A stretch of 64,000 nucleotides of DNA from Maribacter sp. HTCC2170 (lineage in GTDB: Bacteria > Bacteroidota > Bacteroidia > Flavobacteriales > Flavobacteriaceae). Location: NCBI RefSeq assembly GCF_000153165.2, contig NC_014472.1:3468001-3532000 (forward strand), in the 5' to 3' direction. The translations under genes and the position numbers were made by a program. Positions 50,152 through 62,100 of the stretch are shown here, piece by piece. How positions within the stretch are numbered: the first letter of the stretch is position 1; every line of letters begins with the position of its first letter. The notes under the pieces are model-generated. The model worked only from the letters and a program-made list of their open reading frames with translations. It searched no databases and was not told the origin of the DNA.

Positions 50152-51120
50152 TTATAATTTAACATGTATCCCTTCCTCAACGGACTTTTCACAAGCTTCA
50201 ATAATTCGCTGGCACGTAATCGCATCTTCAATAGTTGATAATGGTGCCGATCCTTTCCCCAACACATTGCTTATGAAATGGGTGGCTGTATTTTTTATAG
50301 ATTCTGGATAACACTGATAGGTTTGGGAATGTGCACCGTTTCTTTCATTTATCACAAAATCCCTATAACTATATCGGGTACTACCTTTTGTTCCTATAAC
50401 TTTAATGATACATGACCAAGGATCCCCGGCATGATCATCATTCGCAAAACTTGCGCATAAATGACTAAGAGTACCATTATCCATCAGAATATTTGCCATG
50501 GCAACATTTTCTTGAGGAGCTAATGTATCATCTACCGTATTTTTAAAGCATGAAACTGTTATGGGCTTCCCTGCCAAATATAGCATTGAATATGAATGAT
50601 GGGTTAATATCTGCCTAATAACCCCGGGATATCTTGCTCTTATCTCGTCTGAATGATGAATATTATACATCATATAAAACTGGGTGATATCACCTAGTTT
50701 TCCGCTTTCGATCATTGATTTAGCACGTTCAATACCTGGTTCATAAATATAATTATGAACTGGCATGCACTTAACACCACCAGTAATTATGGCCGATTGC
50801 ATTCTTTGCAATTCATCAATACTTGATGCAGCCGGTTTTTCTACCAATATATGCTTCCCGGCCTGGGCTGCCATAATGGTATACTCGCAATGCGTTTCCA
50901 TATTGGTAAGCACAAAAACTGCATCGATTCTCGAGTCTTTAAATAAATCATTAACGGATTTAAAGTTTTCACAGCCAAACTGACTTGCCTTAATTTGCCC
51001 TTTTTCAAAAGTTCTGTTCCAAAGGCCAATCAATTCGGCATTGTCCATCCCATTAATGGCCTCTGCATGTAAATTTGCTATGTCCCCCGCACCAATAAAT
51101 CCAATACCTATTTTTTTCAT
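50152..51120 (-). CDS. Gfo/Idh/MocA oxidoreductase
   Basis: 322 residues, cytosolic. N-terminal NAD(P)-binding motif GFIGAGDIANLHAEAI, catalytic EKPAASS, and the C-terminal alpha/beta domain of the family. There is no signal peptide. The start overlaps the stop of the SDR-type epimerase by 4 nt (ATGA). It oxidises or reduces a sugar or cyclitol carbon; substrate unknown. Fifth of six genes of the minus-strand operon. Confidence 0.9.
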   Translation of the reverse strand: MKKIGIGFIGAGDIANLHAEAINGMDNAELIGLWNRTFEKGQIKASQFGCENFKSVNDLFKDSRIDAVFVLTNMETHCEYTIMAAQAGKHILVEKPAASSIDELQRMQSAIITGGVKCMPVHNYIYEPGIERAKSMIESGKLGDITQFYMMYNIHHSDEIRARYPGVIRQILTHHSYSMLYLAGKPITVSCFKNTVDDTLAPQENVAMANILMDNGTLSHLCASFANDDHAGDPWSCIIKVIGTKGSTRYSYRDFVINERNGAHSQTYQCYPESIKNTATHFISNVLGKGSAPLSTIEDAITCQRIIEACEKSVEEGIHVKL

Positions 51121-52136
51121 GAACTTGCTTTTGAATAATCCAAAATTCCTTTTTTAGCCATATCTAGAAATTCCTCAAGAGATTTGCGAACACCTTGCTC
51201 AATAGTGGTTTGGGGCAAATTTTTAAATGCTCTACTAATTTTTTCATGTTCCAAATCACAAACAAAAAGATTTGGAGGAGCATCTACCATAACTGTTGAC
51301 TTTGAATAATCCCCTAATCCTAAATCTCTAGCCTGTTCATCAACTATACCAAGGAACTTCCTTATTTCAATGGTTTCCCCCTTAATATTAAAAGCTCCAA
51401 AACCCTCATAGGGTTGTAATGTGCAAGCGGCAAACTGAGCTCCCACATCTTCAACAAAATGATAGTTTTCTCGCCCTTGATAAGGCATTTCAAAATGAAT
51501 CAATTCATCGGAAATAGCCCCCATTGCAACTGCCTTAAGTGCATTGGTCGGAGCAGAGGTCATTCCTTTATCTCTTCCTTTACCATAGGTGGTATTAAGT
51601 CTTAAACATACCGTTGGAACTTTTGTCTTTTTGTGAAACAACCTTCCCAAATGTTCTCCCGCCAATTTCCATATGCCATAATGATTAGGTGGAGCTAATT
51701 GTACATCTTCATTTATAGTGTCTTGAGAATACATCGACCTCATTCCATATACTGCTGCCGAACTAGCAAAAACAAATTTTTTGAGTAGCGGTAATTTTTC
51801 AGCGACATCGAATAACGCCATTGTACCACCGGTATTTATTTCCATCCCACCAATGTGATCTCTGGCACAATCCGGGCTCTGATATGCTCCTAAGTGAATA
51901 ATATGTGTAGGGTTAACCTTTAAAACAACCTCCTCAATCGCTTTATAATCAGACACATCCAAAGTGACAAATTCTAGCCTCGGGTCAATATAATCCACTA
52001 ACCACAGTTTTAGTGGTTCTACATTATTAGATCGTGTGGCTATAACAATTTTACCAACTTCTTGGTATTGTAAAAGTTTATAAATGGTGACCGACCCAAT
52101 ACAACCGGTTCCACCTGTAACAAATATTGTATGCAT
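51117..52136 (-). CDS. NAD(P)-dependent sugar epimerase/dehydratase (extended SDR)
   Basis: 339 residues. TGGTGCIGS nucleotide motif, Asp in VTLDVSD, HLGAYQSPD, and the catalytic YGIWK (Tyr-x3-Lys). Extended SDR of the GalE/UDP-sugar-epimerase superfamily. In this operon it may work on a free or acid sugar and not on a nucleotide sugar; inference. Small gap (28 nt) to the zinc dehydrogenase gene, 4-nt overlap with the following oxidoreductase. Confidence 0.88.
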   Translation of the reverse strand: MHTIFVTGGTGCIGSVTIYKLLQYQEVGKIVIATRSNNVEPLKLWLVDYIDPRLEFVTLDVSDYKAIEEVVLKVNPTHIIHLGAYQSPDCARDHIGGMEINTGGTMALFDVAEKLPLLKKFVFASSAAVYGMRSMYSQDTINEDVQLAPPNHYGIWKLAGEHLGRLFHKKTKVPTVCLRLNTTYGKGRDKGMTSAPTNALKAVAMGAISDELIHFEMPYQGRENYHFVEDVGAQFAACTLQPYEGFGAFNIKGETIEIRKFLGIVDEQARDLGLGDYSKSTVMVDAPPNLFVCDLEHEKISRAFKNLPQTTIEQGVRKSLEEFLDMAKKGILDYSKASS

Positions 52137-52164
52137 ATATTTTTCCTTGATTGGAAGATAATTC

Positions 52165-53277
52165 TTAGTTCATTTTCACTACTGCCTTCATATTATTGGC
52201 TTTGATAGAATCTTCAAAAGCTTGAGTAACATCTTCAAAGTCATAATGATCGGTATAGTGTTCAGCAGGAAATACACCGGTTACCATCAATTTCATTGCT
52301 GAATTATAATCATCCCTACAAGATCCCATTGAACCTCTCATATTAAGGGAAGTTCTGGTCAAATGCGTCGCATTAATTGGGACATCTTGGCCATAAGTAG
52401 CAATAACACAAATATCGCCTTCTGGTCGTACCAGATCAATAGCCTCTGTAAGTACGACAGGAACTCCCGAGCATTCAATAAGTAAATCTACCTTACCATT
52501 GCTTCCGAAAGGTACTCCATTTTCATCTGTAACTCCGTTTTGTAATTGAGATGTCAACGTGTTTTCTGGCGAGACTTCCAAGGTTATAAAACCTCTTTGT
52601 TTTGCTTTTTTCAGTCTAATATCCCTGTCATGAACAATTCCTGTAACAGCGACTCTTGCACCAGAAGCTCGTGCAACCTCCGCTGACATTAAGCCTATGA
52701 TTCCACATCCTGTAACAATTACATCTTGCCCCGGTTTGATATCACACTTATTATAAAGTGCATTTGTAATAATGGATAGCGGTTCTACCAAAGCTCCTTG
52801 GGCAGCAGTTAATCCTTTCATCAAGGGAACAACCCGGTCGGATTCTAGAATTACACGTTGTCCAAAGCCTCCATTTCTGTGAAACCCAATAATCTGTTTT
52901 TGCGGACAAAGGTTCCATTTGGCAACACTGCAAGCAGGACATTCTTCATCTTGACATCCTAACATTGCTAAAGGTGTGAAGACATCACCAACCTTAACTT
53001 CACCATGGTCTCCTGGACCCAATTCCAAAACTTCTGCACTAAATTCATGGCCGATCACTCTAGGTCGTTGAACCCAATCAAAATTCGCCTTTCCTATGGA
53101 CGCACTATTATCGGAACCGCATATTCCTGTATATAAGGTCTTGGCAAGAATTTCACCTTCTTTTAATTCCGGAATTTCCATATCAACCACGGCTGTATTA
53201 ATTGTTACCGAAACTCCAGAATTGGGATATATTTTTTCTTTGCCTTGTAAACAAAAGCCTTTTATTGGTTCACTCAT
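52165..53277 (-). CDS. zinc-dependent alcohol/polyol dehydrogenase (MDR)
   Basis: 370 residues. Catalytic zinc motif TGICGSDN and GHEFSAEV; structural zinc loop with four cysteines (CQDEECPACSVAKWNLC); Rossmann motif GCGIIGLM. This is the medium-chain sorbitol/threonine-dehydrogenase group. It likely oxidises a polyol or sugar with NAD+. The codons before the start give MSEPIKGFCLQG, directly preceded by a 66-nt gap from the upstream oxidoreductase. Third gene of the operon. Confidence 0.92.
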   Translation of the reverse strand: MSEPIKGFCLQGKEKIYPNSGVSVTINTAVVDMEIPELKEGEILAKTLYTGICGSDNSASIGKANFDWVQRPRVIGHEFSAEVLELGPGDHGEVKVGDVFTPLAMLGCQDEECPACSVAKWNLCPQKQIIGFHRNGGFGQRVILESDRVVPLMKGLTAAQGALVEPLSIITNALYNKCDIKPGQDVIVTGCGIIGLMSAEVARASGARVAVTGIVHDRDIRLKKAKQRGFITLEVSPENTLTSQLQNGVTDENGVPFGSNGKVDLLIECSGVPVVLTEAIDLVRPEGDICVIATYGQDVPINATHLTRTSLNMRGSMGSCRDDYNSAMKLMVTGVFPAEHYTDHYDFEDVTQAFEDSIKANNMKAVVKMN

Positions 53278-53343
53278 TCTTTAAACTACTTGTTCGTTGA
53301 TGGTTGTTCGTTGTTGGTTTCAAAAACTACTTTGGGCAACTGC

Positions 53344-54501
53344 CTACCGCCAGCTCACACCGGTATCTTTCCAGCTTTTTGATTTAGCTGATTCTAATAC
53401 TGCCTCACAGACTTTTTGGGTTTCTTGAGCTTCACGAAATGTAGGAGAACATGGTTTTCCTTCACCTAAATTCTCTAAAAAATCTGCTATTTGGTGCACA
53501 AAACTGTGCTCATAGCCTATCGATAATCCAGGGACCCACCACTTGTCCATATAAGGTTGGTCGCCATCAGTTACATGAATGGAACGCCATCCTCTTTCAA
53601 TGGATTCATCCCGATGATCAAAGTATTCCAAGCGCGTTAAATCATGTAAATTCCATTTAATGGAAGCATGCTCACCGTTGATTTCAAAAGTGAACAGGGC
53701 CTTATGGCCTCGTGCATATCTTGTGGATTCAAAGAGCCCTAAAGAACCATTATCAAAATGGCAATGAAAGATACAGGCATCATCGATACCCACTTTTTGT
53801 TTTTCTCCCGTCCCAGTATGAACTCTTTCTTTGATGAAAGTTTCGGTCATCGCGGAAACATCTTTGATTCCTCCGTTCAACCACATAGCTGTATCAATAC
53901 AATGCGCCAATAAATCTCCTGTTACTCCAGAACCGGCCGCATCATTGTCCAAGCGCCAAAGACCTTCACCACCTTGGGGAAGTTCGGGACTTATGGTCCA
54001 ATCTTGTAAAAAGTTAGATCGGAAGTGAAAAATCTTGCCCAACTTTCCAGAATCGATTAGTTGTTTTGCCAGAGTCACCGCCGGTATTCTGCGATAATTA
54101 AAATAAACAGTATTGGGCACCCCTGCTTTTTCAATTGCATCGACCATTGGTTGGGCCTCAGTAACAGTGCGGGCCAAAGGCTTTTCACATAGTACCATTT
54201 TTCCAGCTTCGGCTGCGGCTATTGCAATCTCCGCATGCATATTATTTGGAGTACAAATATCAATAGCGTCAATATCATCACGTTCAACCAATTTTTTCCA
54301 ATCCGTCTCAATGGATTCATAACCCCATTGTTCGGCAAATGCCTTGACGCGTTCTTCGTTTCTCGCACAAACGGCTTTTAAAACAGGCTTGTATTTTAGT
54401 TCAGGGAAAAAATCGCCTACTCTTTTATAGGCATTGGAATGCGTTCGACCCATAAATCCATAGCCCACTAAACCAATTCTTAGTTCTTTTTTGTTACTCA
54501 T
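53344..54501 (-). CDS. Gfo/Idh/MocA oxidoreductase
   Basis: 385 residues. [18 protein letters not shown] dinucleotide motif, [11 protein letters not shown], catalytic EKPLART with Lys, [10 protein letters not shown]-like substrate segment ([10 protein letters not shown]) and [11 protein letters not shown]. Cytosolic. Length and DTAMW(L) are typical for the inositol-dehydrogenase/3-ketosugar reductase type. Second gene of the operon, 24 nt after the TIM-barrel isomerase gene. Substrate not assigned. Confidence 0.92.
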   Translation of the reverse strand: MSNKKELRIGLVGYGFMGRTHSNAYKRVGDFFPELKYKPVLKAVCARNEERVKAFAEQWGYESIETDWKKLVERDDIDAIDICTPNNMHAEIAIAAAEAGKMVLCEKPLARTVTEAQPMVDAIEKAGVPNTVYFNYRRIPAVTLAKQLIDSGKLGKIFHFRSNFLQDWTISPELPQGGEGLWRLDNDAAGSGVTGDLLAHCIDTAMWLNGGIKDVSAMTETFIKERVHTGTGEKQKVGIDDACIFHCHFDNGSLGLFESTRYARGHKALFTFEINGEHASIKWNLHDLTRLEYFDHRDESIERGWRSIHVTDGDQPYMDKWWVPGLSIGYEHSFVHQIADFLENLGEGKPCSPTFREAQETQKVCEAVLESAKSKSWKDTGVSWR

Positions 54502-54525
54502 ATCAGTGTCTGGTTATTCAGAAAA

Positions 54526-55575
54526 TTATTCAGCCTCATACCATCCGTGAAGTTCACGAACTTTAATCATTGCACCTAGAACATCATTCCAAGTTTTGGA
54601 TTGCATCATTACATCATTGGGGAACATACAGCCGTCCCAACAGATATGCTTAAACTTTTTAGTCAGCAATCCGTTTTCATCACGAAGCCAATGACCTGCA
54701 TCTACAGCTATATCCAACTTTCCATTGGGGTCGGTGGCTTGGCAATGTCTTCCTGTTTTATCATGGTCACCTGAGCCGAAGACAGTTCCGTCATTTTGTG
54801 CTACATGGAAATCGATTGTCCATGGTCGCAAAGCAGCTGTTAAGGTTTTTAGTCCTTCGGTTAAGGTTGCTCTATCCTTCCAATCAAAATCTTGTGGTAG
54901 AATGCGTTCATCCTCTTTATTATACCCTAATAGGTATAGTAATGTATGCGCCATGTCGGCTTGAAATCCGATGTTTGGTCTGTCTACTGCCTCTAAGGTA
55001 TTGAGCATGGTTTTCCATCCGTGCATACCACCCCAACAGATTTCACCCTCGGCTGCCAACGACTCTCCGTATTCAGCGGCAACATCGCAAGCTTCACGAA
55101 AGGTTTGAGCAATTAATTTTGTGTTTCCAGTTTCGTCTTTCGCCCAACTTTCAGGATCAACTGATGAATCTATTCGAATCACTCCATTGGGTCTTATGCC
55201 CATATCCCTCAATTTCTTTCCAATGGCACAAGCCTTACGCACTTGAGTAACGAAATTTTGTCGTTCTTCAACGGATCCCATAGCAGAACCGCCGCCAGTA
55301 CCTGCCCAAACCGGGGCCACAAAACTTCCGATTTCCAAATTATAAGAACTTACCTTATCAACCAATCGCTTTAAATCATCATCAGAAGAGTCAATACTCA
55401 CATGAGGATCGGCCAAAAACAAATCGATACCATCGAATTTTTGACCACCTACGTCGGCTTTCGATGTTAAATCTAACATGGTATCTAAATCAATGGGCGG
55501 TTCTGAATCTGGTCCTTTGCCCACTACCCCAGGCCAAGATGCATTGTGTAATTTAGGATAATTGTTTTTCTGCAT
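54526..55575 (-). CDS. TIM-barrel sugar isomerase/epimerase (AP endonuclease-2 family)
   Basis: 349 residues, xylose-isomerase-like TIM barrel. Segments [49 protein letters not shown] (probable metal Glu and nearby His), [15 protein letters not shown] and [11 protein letters not shown] are the usual strands with metal-binding acids. Members act on keto sugars, sugar phosphates or inosose. First gene of the six-gene minus-strand operon; its divergent neighbour is the MFS permease. Confidence 0.87.
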   Translation of the reverse strand: MQKNNYPKLHNASWPGVVGKGPDSEPPIDLDTMLDLTSKADVGGQKFDGIDLFLADPHVSIDSSDDDLKRLVDKVSSYNLEIGSFVAPVWAGTGGGSAMGSVEERQNFVTQVRKACAIGKKLRDMGIRPNGVIRIDSSVDPESWAKDETGNTKLIAQTFREACDVAAEYGESLAAEGEICWGGMHGWKTMLNTLEAVDRPNIGFQADMAHTLLYLLGYNKEDERILPQDFDWKDRATLTEGLKTLTAALRPWTIDFHVAQNDGTVFGSGDHDKTGRHCQATDPNGKLDIAVDAGHWLRDENGLLTKKFKHICWDGCMFPNDVMMQSKTWNDVLGAMIKVRELHGWYEAE

Positions 55576-55844
55576 TATACTTAATAATTAGGTAAAAGTT
55601 AGTGATAATTGAAAATCAAGAATCTCATAAAGCAAGCGAAATGAAATAGATTTTCTAATCCACCTAATTTAAATAAAATTTTGATGCAAACTTAAATTAA
55701 AGAATTCTAATACAAAATGTAACTTTTTTAACGGTAAAACATCAGTTAAGCAATTTTATTATGATATTAAATGAAAAGGGGCTAAATTAATTCGCTAATT
55801 CTAAAACTAGAATTTAGATAATCAACCAAACCTTTTAATACCAA
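55576..55844. promoter_or_regulatory. divergent promoter region of the sugar locus
   Basis: 269 nt, very AT-rich, between the minus-strand operon and the permease operon. On the minus strand TAACTTTT occurs shortly before the isomerase gene, with a TTG 15 nt before it (short spacing). I could not find a convincing operator or Fnr-like box. Confidence 0.4.
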
Positions 55845-57113
55845 ATGCAAATTATGAATAACAATACACAAGCACCAAATGCAAATAGACTGTTTTATGG
55901 GAGCTGTTTCGCTTTGATCACCACCGCATTCTCATTTAGTCTAAGAGCAGGGGTACTACCTGAACTAGGAGAGGCCTTTGACCTAACGGCCAAACAATTA
56001 GGTGACATTAATTCTATGTGGTTTTTTGGGTTTCCAATTGCAATGATTATTGGTGGATTAACGTATCACACCATTGGACCTAAAAAAATCATGCAATTTG
56101 CATTTTTCGCACACACTTTAGGAATAGTTTTAACCATCTTTTCAGGAGGTTATTGGGGGTTAATTGTCTCAACTTTACTTATTGGTCTAGGCAATGGATG
56201 TACAGAAGCAGCCTGTAACCCAATGATAGCGGATAGTGCCTCTGGCAAAAAAATGAATACCCTGTTAAATAGATTTCATATGTGGTTCCCTGGGGGAATT
56301 GTGTTAGGCAGTTTGATTAGTTATGCAATGACCGAAATGAATTTGGGTTGGCAAGTACAAATATGGATTATACTTGTACCAACCTTGATTTATGCTTTTA
56401 TATTTTTCGGGCAAACATTTCCTAAACCTAATGTTCAAGAAGCAGCTTCACTAAAAGGAAATTTGAAAGGAATGGCCACACCAGTATTTATATTTATCGC
56501 AATCTGTATGGCATTGACGGCTATTACAGAATTTGTTCCTTCACAGTGGGTACAATTAGTGCTGGCGAAAAGCGGTGCCGAACCTATGCTAATTTTGGCT
56601 TTGATTACCGGTATAATGGCAATCGGCAGGTATTTCGGGGGTGATTTCGTACATAAGTTTGACCAAACGGGTGTTTTATTAACATCGGCGATATTGGCTA
56701 CTTTAGGCATATTTCTTCTTAGTACACAAACTGGAACCATGATTTATGTGGCTGCCATAGTTTTTGCCCTAGGTGTATGTTACTTCTGGCCTAATATGAT
56801 AGGTTTTGTCGCTGAGAAAATCCCAAAAAGTGGAGCTTTGGGTATGTCTGTTGTAGGAGCAATAGGTATGTTCATGACGGCAAACATGCAACCAATATTC
56901 GGTATTTGGATAGATAATGCTAGAGAAAAAGCAACCGCCATGGGGTTGACCGGTGATGAATTGGAATTGGTATCTGGGCAAGAAACGCTCAAAACAATGA
57001 CCCTGTTTCCCGGCATCTTGATCATCCTTTTTATTATCCTATTCTTCTGGACTAAGAAGTTGAAAATAAAAAATGCGCCTCATCAAGGTGAACTACCTAT
57101 GACAGAATATTAG
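55845..57113 (+). CDS. MFS transporter, FHS (fucose permease-like) family
   Basis: 422 residues with about twelve membrane helices. The opening ITTAFSFSLRAGVLPELGEAFDLTAKQLGDI, the loop GPKKIMQF and the GLGNGCTEAACNPMIAD segment fit the FHS group (FucP and related H+-symporters). A second start (MNNNTQ) at 55854 is possible. It probably brings the sugar or cyclitol into the cytosol for the enzymes of both flanking operons. First gene of a three-gene plus-strand unit. Confidence 0.9.
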   Translation: MQIMNNNTQAPNANRLFYGSCFALITTAFSFSLRAGVLPELGEAFDLTAKQLGDINSMWFFGFPIAMIIGGLTYHTIGPKKIMQFAFFAHTLGIVLTIFSGGYWGLIVSTLLIGLGNGCTEAACNPMIADSASGKKMNTLLNRFHMWFPGGIVLGSLISYAMTEMNLGWQVQIWIILVPTLIYAFIFFGQTFPKPNVQEAASLKGNLKGMATPVFIFIAICMALTAITEFVPSQWVQLVLAKSGAEPMLILALITGIMAIGRYFGGDFVHKFDQTGVLLTSAILATLGIFLLSTQTGTMIYVAAIVFALGVCYFWPNMIGFVAEKIPKSGALGMSVVGAIGMFMTANMQPIFGIWIDNAREKATAMGLTGDELELVSGQETLKTMTLFPGILIILFIILFFWTKKLKIKNAPHQGELPMTEY

Positions 57114-57131
57114 AAACATAAAGGCTTTTTT

Positions 57132-57971
57132 ATGAAAATTGGAATGAACATGTTGGTGTGGACGGCCCACGTTACCCAAGAGCATTATATTATAGTTGAT
57201 ACTTTAAAAGAAACCGGGTATGATGGCATTGAATTGTTTTTGGGTGCTGGAGATTCCAAACTATACTCCTCCCATGGTAAGCATTTTTCGGAAATGGATA
57301 TGGGAGTCACTTGTGTGACGTGTTTGACGCCAGAAACAAATATAGCAAGTCCAAAAAAAGAATTTAGAGAAGCAGGGTTAGACCAATTAAAATGGGCCAT
57401 AGATATGTGTAATGAACTTGGTGCAGAAGTACTTTGCGGACCATATCATTCAACCAATTCTCTATTCACTGGTAAACCACCCACATCTGATGAACATAAA
57501 TGGAGCATAGAGATGTTGCAAAAAGCCGCAGCATATGCCTTACCCTCTGGGTTAATCCTAACACCAGAAGCTTTAAATAGGTTTGAATGCTATTTATACA
57601 ACACTATGGAAGACCTGACGTCTTTGGTAAAACAGGTAGATTCACCAAATCTTGGTGCAATGTATGACACTCATCACGCCAATATTGAAGAAAAAAGTCA
57701 GTCAAGTGCCATTCAGCATATAGCTCCCCATCTAAAGCATGTGCATATAAGTGAGAATGATCGGGGAACTCCAGGAAGCGGACAAGTGAATTGGGATGAA
57801 GTGTTTTCTTCACTTAAAGAAATCAACTATGATGGCTGGTTGACCATAGAGGCCTTTAGTCGTTTAGACCCAGATTTCGCAAATGCCATAAATGTTTGGC
57901 GAGATTTTTCTCCTGCTGATGAAATTTATACCGAAGGATTACAATTTATAAAACAAGGTATGGGAATTTAA
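57132..57971 (+). CDS. sugar epimerase, D-tagatose 3-epimerase-like TIM barrel
   Basis: 279 residues. KIGMNMLVWTAHVTQEHY start and the metal-binding set of the DTE/psicose-epimerase group: Glu in TPEALNR, Asp in MYDTHHANIEE, His in KHVHISEND and Glu in GWLTIEAF. These enzymes move the configuration at C3 of free keto-sugars. It follows the permease by 18 nt, so the substrate of the locus may be a free keto-sugar or its oxidised form. Confidence 0.92.
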   Translation: MKIGMNMLVWTAHVTQEHYIIVDTLKETGYDGIELFLGAGDSKLYSSHGKHFSEMDMGVTCVTCLTPETNIASPKKEFREAGLDQLKWAIDMCNELGAEVLCGPYHSTNSLFTGKPPTSDEHKWSIEMLQKAAAYALPSGLILTPEALNRFECYLYNTMEDLTSLVKQVDSPNLGAMYDTHHANIEEKSQSSAIQHIAPHLKHVHISENDRGTPGSGQVNWDEVFSSLKEINYDGWLTIEAFSRLDPDFANAINVWRDFSPADEIYTEGLQFIKQGMGI

Positions 57972-57996
57972 CCCCGCCAACCATAATTTCGAATTT

Positions 57997-59112
57997 ATGA
58001 AAAGACTGATCTACATCTTCATTTGCATAACCCTATTTACTACTTGTAAAGAAAAAAAAGAAGCCGAAGAATTTGTGCAAAAGGCCAAAGAAGAACATAG
58101 TCAATGGTTGACTTTTGAGGGTAGTAATGAAAATTCAAAGCACATTGTTTTAGTTTCAGGAGATGAGGAATACAGGTCAGAAGAAGCCCTGCCTCAATTA
58201 GCCAAAATACTTTCTAAACATCATGGTTTTAAGTGCACTGTATTGTTTGCGCAAGATTCTGATAACCCGGGAATTGTAAATGCAAATAATGTTCACAATA
58301 TTCCTGGATTAGAAACTTTGTCTTCTGCAGATATGATGGTTATTTTCACGAGATTCCGTGCTTTACCAGATGAGCAAATGCAACATATTGACAATTACTT
58401 AAAAGAAGGAAAACCTGTTTTGGGTATCCGTACGGCAACTCATGCTTTTAATTTTGGGAAAGATTCCATTAGCAATTATGTTCATTATAGTAACGGATAT
58501 TCTGGAGACAAAAAAGAATGGGCCGATGGGTTTGGCCGTTTGGTATTGGGCGAGAAATGGATTAGTCATCACGGGCATCATAAACACCAAAGTACAAGAG
58601 GGGCCATAGCTGAAGGTGCTGAATCCCATGCAATCACAAACGGTATTGAAAGTGGAGATATTTGGGGAGCTACTGATGTTTATGGTGTTCGATTGCCATT
58701 ACCTGATGATTCACAACCCATAATACTGGGTCAGGTTATAAACAGAAAAGGAGAATTTGATGAGAATGATGTCTTTTTTGGAATGAAATCCACTGACGAT
58801 GAACTCGCCAAAGAAAATAATAATGGTACCAAGGTCAATGATATTCTTATGCCTATCGCTTGGACCAAGAGTTATCAATTACCAGAAGGCAAACAAGGTA
58901 GGGCTTTTGCTTCTACCATAGGTTCAGCTTCAGATATGCTGAACAAAGGAGTTAGAAGGCTATTGGTCAATGGTGTTTTTTGGGCCATGAACACAGAAGT
59001 TCCTAAAAACGCCAATGTTGATTTAGTTGGAGAATTCACCCCTTCATCCTATGGATTCAAGAAAGATGAATTTTGGCAACAAAAACAAATGAAAGTTACT
59101 AATTTGAAATAG
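57997..59112 (+). CDS. ThuA-domain lipoprotein
   Basis: 371 residues with lipobox (FTTCKE, Cys17). The ThuA-like domain starts with KHIVLVSGDEEYRSEEALPQLAKIL, then MMVIFTRFRALPDEQMQHIDNYLKEGKPVLGIRTATHAF, a class-I-glutamine-amidotransferase-like fold lacking the usual triad; HGHHKH follows later and could bind metal. ThuA proteins are linked to disaccharide 3-keto-sugar metabolism. Third gene of the plus-strand unit; it overlaps the end of the next (convergent) gene by 14 nt. Confidence 0.88.
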   Translation: MKRLIYIFICITLFTTCKEKKEAEEFVQKAKEEHSQWLTFEGSNENSKHIVLVSGDEEYRSEEALPQLAKILSKHHGFKCTVLFAQDSDNPGIVNANNVHNIPGLETLSSADMMVIFTRFRALPDEQMQHIDNYLKEGKPVLGIRTATHAFNFGKDSISNYVHYSNGYSGDKKEWADGFGRLVLGEKWISHHGHHKHQSTRGAIAEGAESHAITNGIESGDIWGATDVYGVRLPLPDDSQPIILGQVINRKGEFDENDVFFGMKSTDDELAKENNNGTKVNDILMPIAWTKSYQLPEGKQGRAFASTIGSASDMLNKGVRRLLVNGVFWAMNTEVPKNANVDLVGEFTPSSYGFKKDEFWQQKQMKVTNLK

Positions 59113-62100
59113 AGTTTTTACTTAGGTTATGAATGGTATTTTGTACAGTACCCTTCAAAGCGTTACCACTCGTATCTATTAGATTATAAGAAATCGTCAT
59201 TACGTCTACAGGCTTTATATTTTTTAAATAAAGCTTTACTGTATTTCCATTTACTTCAACCTTGGCTATTTTTAAGTTCTGTTCATTATAACGATCTGAG
59301 CCATAGGAACTACTTCGTACCAAATCCCAAGTATTAATTTCATAATTCTTCACATCACCTGCTTTTTTCAAATTCAGAGAATCTACAAAACTTAGTGATA
59401 CACTTGAAACTGAAGTACTCAATCCCGTGGGAACCGTAAGGGGTTTACCAGTATACCGAATACGATACAGACCACCACCCCGTAACATTTGATTCGTACC
59501 CCAGGCAGACATTCCGCACGCATAAAGTTGGCCATCATTTGGATTAAATCTACCTCTCATCACACCTGTTAAAAATTTGACTCCAGGTAGGTCGATAACT
59601 CCACCCTGCATCTGACCCTTTACTTTTTCAGGTAGTACTAGTTGAATCTTTCCAAAGCCATATGAAAAACTCAATAGTCCACCATTTAATGGCCCCCATT
59701 TTTCACTATCAATCCACAATAATTCAGAGGGTGAGCGATCAAATTTCATATCAACCCAAACCATGGGTTGTTCCATTGCTAGTCTTGTCGAATCCTTTGG
59801 AGTATCGTAACCCCACATATTTCCATAGAATTTACCCTTGCCATCAACCCAGTTAATGCGATTCATAGGGTTCCAAAAACCTTGTTGATCAGTGACCAAA
59901 AAACTCCCATCTGGATTAATACACACCCCATTTGCAGCCCTGAACCCGCTCGCTATAATATCAGTTTTTGAACCGTCGCGGCTAACTTTCAACAAGGTTC
60001 CATGTTGGGGTATCAATGCTTCACGTGCATGCCTTCCGCTTTTGGCATAGTAGAGATTTCCCTGTTTATCTGCCTGTAAACCCATCGCGAATTCATGAAA
60101 ATGATCAGTAACTTGATGGTCATGATTAAAACTCTCATAGAAATCGGTTTCATTATCTCCATTATAATCACGGAGCAACACCAACTGATCTCTGCAAATC
60201 ACATAAATTTTGTCATTTATGACCTTAATCCCTAGGGGTTGAAAAAGTCCAGACCCAATCCGTTGCCAAGAAAGTTCATTAGAACCATCCGTTAACCCAG
60301 TAATTAGCCAAATATCCCCATCCGTCGCACACGCTACGGCCTTGTTGGCATCATTCAGAAAATCGATTCCACTAAGTTTCATTCTGCAGGCCCATGGATT
60401 GTCAAAAGGCGGGGTGAATTGATCAATAGCGAAAATACCATCTTCCGAACCAGTTGTTATCACACTTTTTATTTTCTCCTGATAATGTGCAGGACCACCT
60501 TTTGTAAATTGACTTAAATCCTCAGGCAAGATAGATTTAGAGGCAAAACCAACCAAATTTGAAAAGGAGCCATCAGTTATAAATAATTTCACTTTCGCCG
60601 CTTTTGACTTTTGTACAGTCATCATCACAAATCCATCTTCGTTGGATAAGAAAGCACCTTCACCAGTAATTGCTACATTATTGGAAACTGGAGCAACTTT
60701 CATTTTTAGGAGGGACGAAGATGGACTCATATTCAACGTTCTAGTAAACACGGTTTGATTGCCACTTTTTTCCCTTCCTAATTTTTCCAGAATATTTGAC
60801 TTTCCGACCGAATAGGATATAATAATATTGTCGCCATGATGGTATAGGCCTTTATAGTCGGACCATTTCTTTGGAAGTGGCCCAAAGGCCCGTCCGTCCC
60901 TTGCTCTAAATCTTGGATCCTCAAAAGAACCGGTTTCTGGATTTGCCCATCCAGGCCCTACTGGGGTTTCAAAGTGCAATTTTCCTATCGTACGTGGATA
61001 TGTCTCATGTTTATCGTTGAGCAAAATACCATTCCAATCGATGAAGCCATCGCCGGTCCACCCTCCAGCGACCCGCATTAGATCATGATCAAATATCATC
61101 CAGGCCTTTCCTCTGGAGACTCCTCCTTTACCTTCATCCAATCGCACAGCTATACCCTTGTAAGCAAAATTGTTATTCGAATAATCCTCATCGGGATAAG
61201 GTATTGGTCTAGGGGAATGGTATCTTTCAAGGCCTGTTTCTTCATCTACCAATTCATAAGTATTGATGAAGAAGTTTCCATAATCCATATCAGCCCAAGG
61301 TTGATACGGTTTAGTTTTTGGTCCTTTAGACGTCCCTACCGGCAGGTTTTTCAAATAACCTGGAGTGCTGGCAATTAGTTTTACCTTCGTATTTTCTTGG
61401 ATGAATTTTTGACGGATATAGGCAATAACATCATATTTTTCTTGAGGTGTTAGCACAGGCTGTGGTGGCATGGAACCATAGCCCCTTGTAATCGTTAGAT
61501 ACATGGAATATGCATCGTTGCCTGACTTTAATTCTTGTTCCCAAAATTTGGTCGATAAAGGAATAGAACCTTCTATTTCTTCATTTCCATGACAGTTGAT
61601 ACAATTAGAACTATAGATTCGTTCTCCCCTTCTATAACTTTCTCTATCTGCATCAGCAATGATTCCGGCATGGTCAATGTTTTTTTCCGACTCTGGTAAG
61701 TCCGCTTCCGTTAACACATAGGTAACTTTAGACCGATTAACCGTCACAGGTTCTTCTGACTGTCTTTTTGCTGTTATCAACAGTTTCTCATCATTGAGTG
61801 AAATGGTTCCTGAAAAATTATTTTCTTTAAAAATACCCTCTAAAAAAGCTTCCTCCCCAAAAAGCTCAAAATTGCCAGATAGCTCCTTGGAGGACAATCT
61901 AACATCTGTCAAAACCATAGTACCCCGATCAAATGATACTAAGGAAACTTGTTGAATTCCCTCTTTACTATTAAACCGGAGAACACCTTGTTGTGCTTCA
62001 TCTTCCGTGGCGATTTCATAATCCCATGATTCGGTTCGAACCTCAGTTTGACAACCGCTAAGAAGTATTGCAACCAGAAAAAGTCCAAAGGGCACTTTTA